In this document: piece after piece, positions 18,501 through 25,957 of the stretch
Numbering within the stretch: position 1 is the first letter of the stretch
How the letters are laid out: every line of letters starts with the position of its first letter
NCBI RefSeq assembly: GCF_012844305.1
Contig: NZ_JABANE010000053.1
Span: 1 to 64,000 of the forward strand
DNA from: Flammeovirga aprica JL-4
Lineage (GTDB): Bacteria > Bacteroidota > Bacteroidia > Cytophagales > Flammeovirgaceae
Direction of reading: 5' to 3'
Length of the DNA stretch: 64,000 nt
Notes under the pieces: generated by a model
Told to the model about the DNA's origin: nothing
What the model saw: only the letters and a program-made list of their open reading frames with translations
The model's database searches: none
Program-made: the position numbers and the translations under genes

Positions 18501-18900
18501 CGAAGTTCGTCATTACTCAGTAATCTATAACGCTATCGACGATGTGAAAGCGGCTATGGAAGGTCTTCTTGAGCCAGATATGGAAGAGAAAATCGTGGGT
18601 AACGTTGAAGTTCGTGAAGTATTCAAAATCTCTAAAGTGGGTACAGTTGCAGGTTGTTACGTTACAGATGGTTACATCAAGCGTAACTCTAAAATCCGCT
18701 TGATCCGTGAAGGTGTTGTAATCTACGGTGGTACTGACGGTGGAGAAATTGGAGCATTGAAGCGTTTCAAAGACGATGTAAACGAAGTGAAGTTCGGTTA
18801 CGAGTGTGGTTTAAGTATTGCCAACTACAACGATATCAAAGTGGGTGACGTTGTTGAAGCATTCGAAATCACTGAGACTAAACGTACGTTGAAATCATAG
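15574..18900 (+). CDS. infB: Translation initiation factor IF-2
   Basis: A 1108-residue IF-2, longer than usual because of its N-terminal half. Residues 1-60 are the IF2_N helix bundle; 60-330 are Lys/Glu/Pro-rich; about 340-435 are a Gly-Gln-Asn-Arg repeat; a second IF2_N-like segment lies near 515-570. The G domain has GHVDHGKT (about 609-616), DTPGHEAF (about 655) and NKVDK (about 709), followed by domains II, III and IV ('[14 protein letters not shown]', '[19 protein letters not shown]'). IF-2 places initiator tRNA on the 30S subunit using GTP. It is third gene of rimP-nusA-infB but has its own leader and -7 box. Confidence 0.97.
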   Translation: MADQKMIRIGQAAKKLNVGHSTIIEQLKKKNIEIDSPSPNGKITLEQFEMLKKMNAKSMQEKEEASQISISSQVGNTVIESKKKKGPKTEEKEDDHLIIKNSATSENTKSEKEAQPKKAEPETYSGRPGLKVVGKIDLNENKKKAEAPKQKQEMPKPEQKKQEAPKKETPAPAPKAEEKKVASTPTPPKAEKPIEEKKEVKPEAKQPVKNEPKKEASKEANKAPEKKSEQPTQEVKKKEQNPPQTPKVEKANKPATASENQDQSSDSATGATDSTINAKADELKGLTVVGKVDLSSFENRRKKKPKPVASSDDKGAPQKKRKRKRVPVGNSENPQGRQQGQGGQGGNRQGGQGGNRNQGQGQGGNRQGGQGGNRNQGGQGGNRQGGQGGNRNQGGQGGNRQGGQGGNRNQGGQGGNRPGGQGGNRNQGQGQGGNKPGEKTFRNADATSQRGQGGKGGNNKKKKGKLSEKDIQSGMKKANQQLNQSGFKSTRGKHKQAKKNKREAENEARLQREAAESHIITVTEFISTSELATMMDIPVSDIIMTCMNNGMFISINQRLDKETIELITTEYNFEAKFASAEEEVDAPLEKEDKPEDLQERAPIVTIMGHVDHGKTSLLDYIRDANVADGEAGGITQHIGAYDVTTKAGKKIAFLDTPGHEAFTAMRARGAKVTDVAIIVVAADDQVMPQTKEAINHALSAEVPIVIAINKVDKPNANVDNIKTQLSALNILVEDWGGKYQAFEISAKFGQGIDELLEGVLLEAEVLELKANPNKNAVGTVVEASLDKGRGYLATVLVQAGTMKVGDVMLAGGYYGKVKAMLDHRGHRVAEAGPSTPVQVLGLSGAPQAGDKLNVLDTEREAREIANKREQLAREQSLRASQRPNLDLFKRLAQGELQQLNLIIKGDVDGSVEALSDSLLKLSNDEVEVRIIHKGVGALTESDILLAAADKENPTMIIGFQVRPTPNARKLAENEGIEVRHYSVIYNAIDDVKAAMEGLLEPDMEEKIVGNVEVREVFKISKVGTVAGCYVTDGYIKRNSKIRLIREGVVIYGGTDGGEIGALKRFKDDVNEVKFGYECGLSIANYNDIKVGDVVEAFEITETKRTLKS
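16596..16878 (+). repeat. Tandem repeat in infB encoding Gly/Gln/Asn/Arg units
   Basis: About 280 bp inside infB consist of near-perfect direct repeats with a basic unit of about 51 bp (17 codons, [17 protein letters not shown], with shorter variants). The unit stays in frame. Both DNA and protein are low-complexity, so unit number may vary between strains. Confidence 0.8.
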
Positions 18901-18927
18901 TTTAAGCAATTAAACTTATACATATTG

Positions 18928-18959
18928 AGAGGCTGATTTATTCATTTAAATCAGCCTCT
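18928..18959 (+). terminator. Terminator of the rimP-nusA-infB operon
   Basis: A perfect 13-bp stem (18928-18940/18947-18959), 6-nt loop and a run of seven T, 28 bp after the infB stop. Confidence 0.9.
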
Positions 18960-19085
18960 TTTTTTGTATCATCTAACCTTAAAAAAGATCATTAATATTG
19001 ATATAGTTTAACAAGGAATTGTGCTTTAAAAAGTGGATATTACTACAGAATACAAAGTATTTTTTGATCTAAATAAATAAATGAA

Positions 19086-20825
19086 ATGTTACGTTATTTT
19101 ATTACTATCACACTATCAATCATAGGCCTTCAGAGTTTTGCTCAAGGCTTTTTAAGAACTGAAGGCACCAAGATTGTCAATGACAACGGACCTGTAATCA
19201 TAAGAAGTATCGGTACTGGCAACTGGATGATTCAAGAAGGGTATATGATGCAGTCCACCGATGCAAAAATCAATACGCATACACAATTCAGAACTAAACT
19301 CGAAGAAAATATCGGTAAGGAGAAAACTGCTGAGTTTTATGATGTTTGGCTGGAAAACCATTTTACAAAAACCGACCTCGACTCTATGAAAGCTTGGGGG
19401 TTTAATGCGGTAAGAGTTGCCCTTCACTACAAATGGTTTACATTACCGATTGAAGAGGAAAAAGTGAAAAATGGGAAAATTAAGCATACTTGGTTAAAGG
19501 AAGGATTTGAATACACAGACAAATTAATGGAATGGTGTACTGAAAATGAAATGTACCTGATTTTTGATATGCATGGAGCGCCAGGTGGTCAAGGTAAGGA
19601 TGCCAATATTTCTGATTATGATGAATCCCTCCCCTCTTTATGGGATAGTGAATTTAACAAAGAGAAATTAGAACAGCTATGGATAAAAATTGCTAAACGC
19701 TATAAAGATGAAAAATGGGTGGGAGGTTATGATCTTATCAATGAACCCAACTGGAAATTCAAAAACACTGGATCGGATAATGGATGTGGCTGTAACAATA
19801 ATGACGAAATATGGGATTTACATGCTAGGCTAACGAAAGCAATCAGAACTGTAGATAAAAACCATATTGTCTATATTTCTGGCAACTGCTGGGGCAATAA
19901 TTATGAAAGCTTTGAACAGCACGATTTGAAAAACGTGGATGACAATATGGTGATCACATTCCATAAGTACTGGACTTTTAATACTGACGCTTCTGTTCAA
20001 GGATGGATTGATATGAGAGAAAAATATCAAATGCCATTATGGATGAGTGAAGCAGGTGAAAATTCCAATACATGGTTCTCTGATTGTATTTCACTTTTTG
20101 AGAAAAATAATATTGGATGGTCATGGTGGCCAGTCAAAAAGCAACGTGTCAATAACGTCTTGAAAGTAAAAACACCTGATTCTTATTATAAGCTTCTTGA
20201 TGCATGGGAAAAAGGCAAAAACTTATCAGCAAATGAAACTTTCCAAGCAGTTATGGACTATGCTGAAAGCCATAAAATTGAAAACTGTGAAGTGGCAAAT
20301 GATGTAATTTATGCTATGATTGGTCAAATCAATAATGACAATACAAAACCATTCAAAGAGCACAAAACCAATCAGGATATTCTTTTTGCAGATTATGATA
20401 TGGGCAAGAATCATTTTGCCTATTACGACAAGATTTCAGCAAACTACCATATTGATATGCAAGCTGAAAGAACAATGTGGAATACTGGTTTTAAGTATAG
20501 AAATGATGGTGTGGATATTGAATTGATGGATGACACTCCAATTGTCTTTGAGACGGAAGAAGGTGAATGGATGAAATACACCCTTAAGAGTGATAAGAAG
20601 GGACAATTTCAATTCAACATTACCTATCAAAACGACAGTGAAGAAGGTAAAATAAGAATCAATAATGGAGCTGAAAGCTTGATCGTGCCACTTCCTATTG
20701 CTTCAAAAAAATGGAATACCATCACTACGAAAGCAATTTCTTTAGAAAAAGGGAAAAATGAAATTGTGTTTTATATCATTAAGGGAGATCTGAAATTGAA
20801 GAGTTTTAATGTCACCTCAAAATAA
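19086..20825 (+). CDS. Glycoside hydrolase family 5 enzyme with C-terminal CBM6-like domain
   Basis: A 579-residue secreted enzyme. Signal peptide 1-20 (..SFAQ), then a GH5 (beta/alpha)8 barrel: 'GFNAVRVALHYKW' (about 105-117), acid/base Glu220 in 'DLINEPNW', 'ITFHKYW' (about 290) and nucleophile Glu322 in 'PLWMSEAGE'. After a linker, residues about 440-576 look like a family 6 carbohydrate-binding module ('ADYDMGKNHFAYYD', 'YRNDGVDIE', 'EGEWMKYTL'). GH5 enzymes cut beta-linked glucans, mannans or related glycans. The nearby SusCD/GH3 locus makes a beta-glucan substrate plausible, but the subfamily cannot be assigned by eye. It has its own terminator. Confidence 0.85.
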   Translation: MLRYFITITLSIIGLQSFAQGFLRTEGTKIVNDNGPVIIRSIGTGNWMIQEGYMMQSTDAKINTHTQFRTKLEENIGKEKTAEFYDVWLENHFTKTDLDSMKAWGFNAVRVALHYKWFTLPIEEEKVKNGKIKHTWLKEGFEYTDKLMEWCTENEMYLIFDMHGAPGGQGKDANISDYDESLPSLWDSEFNKEKLEQLWIKIAKRYKDEKWVGGYDLINEPNWKFKNTGSDNGCGCNNNDEIWDLHARLTKAIRTVDKNHIVYISGNCWGNNYESFEQHDLKNVDDNMVITFHKYWTFNTDASVQGWIDMREKYQMPLWMSEAGENSNTWFSDCISLFEKNNIGWSWWPVKKQRVNNVLKVKTPDSYYKLLDAWEKGKNLSANETFQAVMDYAESHKIENCEVANDVIYAMIGQINNDNTKPFKEHKTNQDILFADYDMGKNHFAYYDKISANYHIDMQAERTMWNTGFKYRNDGVDIELMDDTPIVFETEEGEWMKYTLKSDKKGQFQFNITYQNDSEEGKIRINNGAESLIVPLPIASKKWNTITTKAISLEKGKNEIVFYIIKGDLKLKSFNVTSK

Positions 20826-20883
20826 AATGGTTCGTTAATGTTGATTGAAACATTTTGAAAAAACATCACCATTAGCATTTACA

Positions 20884-20920
20884 AAAAAATAGGACGTTGC
20901 AACACAGCGTCCTATTTTTT
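20884..20920. terminator. Bidirectional terminator between GH5 and CobW genes
   Basis: A perfect 13-bp stem (20884-20896/20908-20920) with an 11-nt loop and A/T tails on both sides lies between two convergent genes. Confidence 0.85.
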
Positions 20921-20929
20921 ATTCTAAAG

Positions 20930-22135
20930 TTAACCGACAATTTTGACAATATTCTTTGGCCATGGATCTTCAAATTTGAAACCTGATTTCCATAGTTTAA
21001 TTTCCTCTTCAGTAAGAAAACTTGCCTCTAATGCCGCTGTAAAACGATCTACCTGAGATGCATCACCTATTACAGTAAGGTCGCAATGACGATCACCAAA
21101 CCTTCTTGGATCCCTTGCTATCATCTTTTCTAAATGCTCAATTTCTTCAGGAAGAAGGCCATTCTCTTCATCTTCTAAAATTCCTGCACGCCAAGTTCCA
21201 ATGATTTCTAAATTAATACCACCTGCCGCTTGATTCCACAACAAAGAATGCTGATCTCTGGTAGCAAGCCAAAAGAACCCTTTACTTCTATAGATTCTTT
21301 GATCTAAGTATTCATGACACACGTTCCATAAACGTTGGGGGTGAAATGGACGGTCATCATTTAAAACTCTTGTCGCTAAATTATAAGGTCTATCTTCTTG
21401 TTTTTCTTGCACAAGAACTGGTTTTAGCTCCTCAATTAGCTGTGCTACTTTAAAATAATCGTACTCTTCCAGTTCTTGAATGGCCTCAATATCTAATTTC
21501 CCAAAACGTAAAGAATGTGTAGAGGCAAATGGATTTATATTTTTAATAAATGAAGCGATATGCGGTAACTTATCATCCCCTATTCTATCACTTTTCGTAA
21601 GAAATACATGACTGCAAAACATGATCTGTTCTACCAATAAGTTCACTGTATCTCGTTTTCCTTCACTCAAATTATTTTGTAACCTTGGGATAAGCTGTTC
21701 ACCATAATTAAAATCATGGCTTAACATCAAACTGTCTACAAGTACAAACATACCTATCAATTTTACCGTAGAATGATCTTTGAAATATTCTACCAAAGGC
21801 ATAGGATGACTACTTCCCGAAGTTTCCACAATAATCAATTCAGGAGTTTGAGTAGAAAGTAATTTCTCGATGGCCTGATCTAGTTTTTTTATTCCCTTAT
21901 CACTGCTGATTAAACAGTTATGGATAGACTCCAATATGCTAGTATTATCTTCAACAGCATCCGTTGTTCCTAATAATTCTCCATCTACATCCAATTCACT
22001 CATATCATTGACAATCGCACATACCGGTATGTCCTTTTTGACGGATTGAGCAAGTAAATGTCTAAAAAGAGTAGTTTTTCCCGATCCGAGAAACCCATTA
22101 AGCACAACGACTGGAATTCTATTAGACTTATTCAT
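20930..22135 (-). CDS. CobW/COG0523 G3E-family GTPase lacking the CxCC motif
   Basis: A 401-residue member of the G3E metallochaperone GTPases: Walker A 'GFLGSGKTT' (14-22), 'VNDMSELDVD' (42-51), 'ETSGSSHP', 'LTKSD' guanine motif, and a CobW C-terminal domain ('WNVCHEYLDQRIYRSKGFFWLATRD'). Normal members carry a metal-binding C-x-C-C after switch I. Here the matching place reads His-Asn-Cys74-Leu-Ile-Ser, leaving one cysteine. That suggests altered or absent metal loading at this site. Members of this family often work in zinc or cobalt economy; no metal transporter is adjacent, so the role is unknown. Confidence 0.85.
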   Translation of the reverse strand: MNKSNRIPVVVLNGFLGSGKTTLFRHLLAQSVKKDIPVCAIVNDMSELDVDGELLGTTDAVEDNTSILESIHNCLISSDKGIKKLDQAIEKLLSTQTPELIIVETSGSSHPMPLVEYFKDHSTVKLIGMFVLVDSLMLSHDFNYGEQLIPRLQNNLSEGKRDTVNLLVEQIMFCSHVFLTKSDRIGDDKLPHIASFIKNINPFASTHSLRFGKLDIEAIQELEEYDYFKVAQLIEELKPVLVQEKQEDRPYNLATRVLNDDRPFHPQRLWNVCHEYLDQRIYRSKGFFWLATRDQHSLLWNQAAGGINLEIIGTWRAGILEDEENGLLPEEIEHLEKMIARDPRRFGDRHCDLTVIGDASQVDRFTAALEASFLTEEEIKLWKSGFKFEDPWPKNIVKIVG

Positions 22136-22300
22136 TTATAACTGTAGAAAAGTATTCTTATTTGATTAAATATCCCCTTAAAAGTGGGGTAGCTTATTTT
22201 TCGAAAAGATAAATTAATCTTCAAGAGTGTGCAAGGTACTGGCTCTTTATTTGCGACATTATTGCATTATATTAGGAAATGAATATTGATCCCTTCCTTC

Positions 22301-23416
22301 CTATTTTAGGAAAATAGTTTTATTCTGTTCTGCGCTTTTTTTGACAGCGTCCAGAATTTCTACTACAATCATATTATTACCCAATGCATTTAAGTCGTAT
22401 TCCTCCAAAACGACTTCATTTTTCACAACGGCGGCAAAAAGTGCAAAGGGATCATCATATGGTGTAGTTCTCTCCTCTAGCTTCATTACTTGCTCATCAA
22501 ATCCATCGTAACCTTTTGATATTCGTACACGAAGCGTATTTCTATTATCAGCATAAACCACACCTTCAGTACCATAGATTTCCATATCCTTTCGTCCTAT
22601 CGGCCAATTCCAAGAACCCTGAATCACCGCCACAGTGCTATCATATTGTAAAAGAATAATGGATTCATCGTTCACTTTTGGATTGTTATCGGGTTGTAGC
22701 TGCTGTGTAATTGCCGTTACACTATTAGGACGTTTTCCATCCATAAACCAAGTCAATATATTCACTCCATAACAACCAAAATCTATCTCAGCTCCTCCAC
22801 CATTCTGAACCGGATCTGTGAGCCATTCTAAAAACTCTTCGTTTACACCTATCCTCTTAGGCCCTTTGTGCCCATCATGCACCATTATTTTACGAATTCC
22901 TCCGATTGTATTTTCTTCTTTTGCTAGTTCGTAAGCTTTGTGAGTAGTCGGATACCAAGTGGTTTCATAATTGGTCAGTAAATGGATTTTGTGTTTTTCT
23001 GCCAACTCCTGCATTCTTAAAGCGTGCTTTCTACTTACAGCAAGAGGTTTTTCAACCATTACATGTATCCCTAAAGGCGCTGCTGCTTCTACAACTTCCA
23101 GGTGTTCATAAATAGTCCCAAAAGCTGTCACTGCTTCCGGCTTAACAGCATCAAACATCTCTTGCATAGTAGGATAAACTTTTTGGAGCGAAAACTTATA
23201 CTGCTCAGCATATTGCTTTGCCAATTCTGTATTGGGCTCTACAATACCCACAATTTCTATCTCCCCTCTAGGTTCACTACCAAAAATCCAGTGTACATGT
23301 GTGTGAGTCAAACCGATCACTCCAACTTTCAAAGGGGCCTTGTTTTCTTGAGCATTTGCATTCATACTGAAAATACTTATCAGGATAATAAATAGTTGTG
23401 CTAATTTCATTTTCAT
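22301..23416 (-). CDS. Exported Gfo/Idh/MocA-family oxidoreductase
   Basis: A 371-residue protein with a clear signal peptide (1-22, ..ANAQ), so it is likely periplasmic. The Rossmann start is 'KVGVIGLTHTHVHW', which departs from GxGxxG. The family motif 'MVEKPLAVSRKHALRM' (about 114-129) gives the catalytic Lys of the EKP triad. The C-terminal domain has 'GGAEIDFGCYGVNILTWFM'. Exported members of this family in Bacteroidota act on sugars or glycosides with tightly bound NAD. Its place between glycan genes fits sugar processing; the substrate is unknown. Confidence 0.8.
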   Translation of the reverse strand: MKMKLAQLFIILISIFSMNANAQENKAPLKVGVIGLTHTHVHWIFGSEPRGEIEIVGIVEPNTELAKQYAEQYKFSLQKVYPTMQEMFDAVKPEAVTAFGTIYEHLEVVEAAAPLGIHVMVEKPLAVSRKHALRMQELAEKHKIHLLTNYETTWYPTTHKAYELAKEENTIGGIRKIMVHDGHKGPKRIGVNEEFLEWLTDPVQNGGGAEIDFGCYGVNILTWFMDGKRPNSVTAITQQLQPDNNPKVNDESIILLQYDSTVAVIQGSWNWPIGRKDMEIYGTEGVVYADNRNTLRVRISKGYDGFDEQVMKLEERTTPYDDPFALFAAVVKNEVVLEEYDLNALGNNMIVVEILDAVKKSAEQNKTIFLK

Positions 23417-23736
23417 TTAGTTGGATAAATTAAATCTCTACATTTTCATATTATTCGCAATGTAATTATTTATATGCTCTAAACTCACCGGCAATCTATG
23501 CTATGTTATGATCTAAAACTTTCGACCCTACTATAACCCAAATAAAATGATATGACCAAAAGCCACAAATATCGACTGATTATCATTACTTTAAGCTACT
23601 CTCTGGATGTTTAATTATACAAAGAAAAAGTATTATATTTTAAACTTTCATGAACCTTGAAAAACATAATATTTTTTTCGTTCAGCTAGGATCTATAGAT
23701 TTAGATGAAAAGACTAATTAATCAAATAACTCAAAA
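23417..23736. other. Divergent intergenic region
   Basis: About 320 bp, AT-rich, between the exported oxidoreductase and the Bor-like lipoprotein. No ORF, hairpin or consensus promoter was recognised. Confidence 0.4.
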
Positions 23737-24045
23737 ATGAAAAAAATCTTTGCAAGCTTAATTGTCATGACATTATTGTCGTCATGCTACAACACTAGAC
23801 TCTTTGTTGGAGACGTAAAACCTTCAGACTCTCTGAAAGAAGTGAACAAAGTATGGACCAATCACCTGCTATTTGGGTTAGTTCCATTGGACAATGCCCG
23901 TCAAAATGCCTCTGATTATATTCCTGATGGTCAGACAAACTATGTCATTAAAACAAATACTAGTTTTGTGAATGGCTTGGTAAGCGGTGTCACTTTTGGT
24001 ATTTACACTCCTACTCAAACCATTTATTACGTGCCCAATAAGTAA
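23737..24045 (+). CDS. Bor-family-like lipoprotein
   Basis: A 102-residue lipoprotein: signal peptide with Leu-Ser-Ser-Cys (Cys17). The C-terminal stretch 'NTSFVNGLVSGVTFGIYTPTQTIYYV' resembles the conserved end of phage lambda Bor ('FVNGL..ITLGIYTP'). Lambda Bor is an outer-membrane lipoprotein tied to serum resistance; in Bacteroidota such genes are common chromosomal ones and do not imply a prophage. No phage gene is nearby. Exact role unknown. Confidence 0.7.
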   Translation: MKKIFASLIVMTLLSSCYNTRLFVGDVKPSDSLKEVNKVWTNHLLFGLVPLDNARQNASDYIPDGQTNYVIKTNTSFVNGLVSGVTFGIYTPTQTIYYVPNK

Positions 24046-24067
24046 TTGATCATCAATAACTCTCATC

Positions 24068-24104
24068 AAGGGATTGTTATAATTTATAGTTATAACAATC
24101 CCTT
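24068..24104 (+). terminator. Terminator after the Bor-like gene
   Basis: A perfect 15-bp stem (24068-24082/24090-24104), 7-nt loop and long T run, 22 bp after the stop codon. Confidence 0.9.
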
Positions 24105-24279
24105 TTTTTATAGAATATTACATGAAAGTGAGAATAATAAGGAATTCTCCCAAAAAAAATTAGATTATCAAAACCATACTATTCAACACTTTATTCTTAT
24201 TGCAAGTACTTTAAATGACCTTCAAGATTAGAAGGAGTTTCGAGTGCTTATGTTTCACATCTTATTTACTTTAAAAAAC

Positions 24280-24702
24280 ATGGCAAAACCCAACCTACTA
24301 CTGATCAATAAATTAAGAGAAGCCGCCTCCAATATAGCTTCCGGAAAAGATTATAATTGGGGACATGTAGGAAAATGTAATTGCGGGCATTTAGTACAGG
24401 CCATTACACCTATGGATTCTAAAGATATTTATTATACAGCACAACGTCAGAAATTGGATGAGTGGAGCGAATTTGCTCACGATTATTGCCCTGCAAGCGG
24501 TATGCCTGTAGACGATATGATTGATACACTTCTTGATGCAGGTTTAGAAGTACAGGATATTCCTCATCTAGAATATCTTTCCAATACTAGAGTACTCAGC
24601 GCACTTCCGGGTGGCTTTAGGTACTTACAAAAAGGTAATAGAGAAGACGCCATAACTTATATGGAAACTTGGGCTGATGTGCTTGAAGAAGAGCTTGTTT
24701 AA
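24280..24702 (+). CDS. Conserved Bacteroidota hypothetical protein
   Basis: A small soluble protein (140 residues from the chosen ATG). It has 'YNWGHVGKCNCGHLVQ' and 'YCPASGMPVDDMIDTLLDAGL' with three cysteines that could bind a metal, and a conserved-looking 'ALPGGFRYLQKGNREDAITYMETWADVLEE' end. I recall similar unnamed proteins in other Bacteroidota starting with a short 'M.KP.LL..LR' segment, so I place the start at 24280. An AAGGAG at 24232-24237 would instead favour GTG 24244 or ATG 24250, adding up to 12 residues. Function unknown. Confidence 0.7.
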   Translation: MAKPNLLLINKLREAASNIASGKDYNWGHVGKCNCGHLVQAITPMDSKDIYYTAQRQKLDEWSEFAHDYCPASGMPVDDMIDTLLDAGLEVQDIPHLEYLSNTRVLSALPGGFRYLQKGNREDAITYMETWADVLEEELV

Positions 24703-24862
24703 ATCCTATCTGAAAGTGCTTTTTCACAAATGTCAGGTGCTGGATTAAAAATACTTATAAGCTACTAACAGGCAACTATTTAGTTTCAATATGTCCTACT
24801 ATCATTAGTTTATTTTATCCTTTAATAGGCTGACTGACATTCAAATGCTTTTATAAAAAACA

Positions 24863-24889
24863 AGGGTCGAAGTACAGTACTTCGACCCT
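24863..24889. terminator. Bidirectional terminator
   Basis: AGGGTCGAAGTAC (24863-24875) and its complement (24877-24889) make a long hairpin with T-rich tails. It lies between a plus-strand gene and the convergent GH16-like gene. Confidence 0.8.
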
Positions 24890-24911
24890 ATTTATATTGT
24901 AGTTTATATCT

Positions 24912-25775
24912 TTACATACCGGCTGTCGTCATTTTTGGTTCTGGTTTCTGATACACTCGCACATAATCAATCACGAGTTGTTGTGGCCATATATCATCAT
25001 CCACTCCTTTCTGTGCTCCCCAAGTTCCTCCTACAGCTAGGTTGAGCAACAAATAAAATTCCTCATCGAAAGGCCACTCTTTATACGTTTTATTCTCATT
25101 TCTAAAATGAAAATATTTTTCGTTGTCTACATAAACAGAATACCCTTCCGGGTCCCATTCTAGCATATATTCATGGAAGGCTTCTTCTGCATTTGCAATA
25201 TAAATACCCACCATCTTTTCGGTACCCTTGTTATGATTGTAAGCTTCTGTATTAGCGGCACCATAAACATTATCTTTATCATGCCCTACATGTTCCATAA
25301 TATTAATAGAACCTGAATTGGGCCAGTCACCGTATTTCCAATCTTGCGGGAGCATCCAAAATGCTGGCCATGTTCCATTTCCTGAAGGGAGTTTGGCTTT
25401 TATTACAAATTTCCCGTATTTCCACTCCCCTTTTCCTTTGGAATTAAGGCGTGCAGAGGTGTAATCAAACATCTCTTTATGAACAGTATCTACATACTCT
25501 TCCTTTAGAGCTGTAATGAACAAATGACCATCTTTGACTACTGCATTTTCTTTACGCTTTGCAGTGTAAGCTTGTAGTTCTTCGTTTCCCCACTTTTCTT
25601 TATTTCCTTCTACATCATATCCCCATTTTGTAGAATCAGGAAGTCCGTTGTAATCAAACTCATCAGACCACACCAATTGATAGTCTTGAATTTCATTCTT
25701 GTTTGTCAGATTTTCTTTTGTTGATTCACAAGAAAATAAAGAAGAAAGCAGTAGAATTATTATTAAGTTTTTCAT
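24912..25775 (-). CDS. GH16-fold lipoprotein with lost catalytic nucleophile
   Basis: A 287-residue lipoprotein (Cys16 after Ser-Leu-Phe-Ser). The body is a laminarinase-type GH16 jelly roll: 'LVWSDEFDYNG' (34-44), 'YTSARLNSKGKGEWKYGKF' (105-123), 'GTWPAFWMLP' (134-143), 'NLAVGG' and C-terminal 'DYVRVYQK'. The GH16 catalytic signature E-I-D-I-x-E reads Ser156-Ile-Asn158-Ile-Met-Glu161. The nucleophile Glu is Ser and the assisting Asp is Asn; only the acid/base Glu remains. The codon changes are multiple (TCT for Glu), so a single sequencing error does not explain it. It may be a laminarin-binding surface protein rather than a hydrolase. It is a separate unit downstream of the SusCD-GH3 operon. 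Confidence 0.85.
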   Translation of the reverse strand: MKNLIIILLLSSLFSCESTKENLTNKNEIQDYQLVWSDEFDYNGLPDSTKWGYDVEGNKEKWGNEELQAYTAKRKENAVVKDGHLFITALKEEYVDTVHKEMFDYTSARLNSKGKGEWKYGKFVIKAKLPSGNGTWPAFWMLPQDWKYGDWPNSGSINIMEHVGHDKDNVYGAANTEAYNHNKGTEKMVGIYIANAEEAFHEYMLEWDPEGYSVYVDNEKYFHFRNENKTYKEWPFDEEFYLLLNLAVGGTWGAQKGVDDDIWPQQLVIDYVRVYQKPEPKMTTAGM

Positions 25776-25908
25776 TTCAAAAACAGATTTTTAATATCTT
25801 TTCACCCCTTGAATCAAAAGGTCTGATATACTTTATGTATCACATAAACACTATATTCAAAAACAGAATAAGAAGATTATTATTGATCAGAGCTGGAAGT
25901 AAAAAATA

Positions 25909-25940
25909 AAAAGGGAGCTCAACGAATCAAACTCCCTTTT
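25909..25940 (-). terminator. Terminator after GH3, ends the PUL operon
   Basis: AAAAGGGAG (25909-25917) pairs with CTCCCTTTT (25932-25940); on the minus strand a T-rich tail follows. It separates the GH3 gene from the GH16-like gene. Confidence 0.7.
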
Positions 25941-25957
25941 ACCTATTCATCTATTGT

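Noticed and set aside
19040-19085. TATTTTTTG as the GH5 promoter -7 box
   Set aside because: One base too long for TAnnTTTG and without a -33 element.
23737-24045. Bor-like gene as a sign of a lambdoid prophage
   Set aside because: No phage genes or attachment sites nearby, and Bor-like lipoproteins are ordinary chromosomal genes in Bacteroidota.
24912-25775. Calling this gene an active laminarinase
   Set aside because: The nucleophile and assisting Asp of the GH16 signature are Ser and Asn in the sequence.
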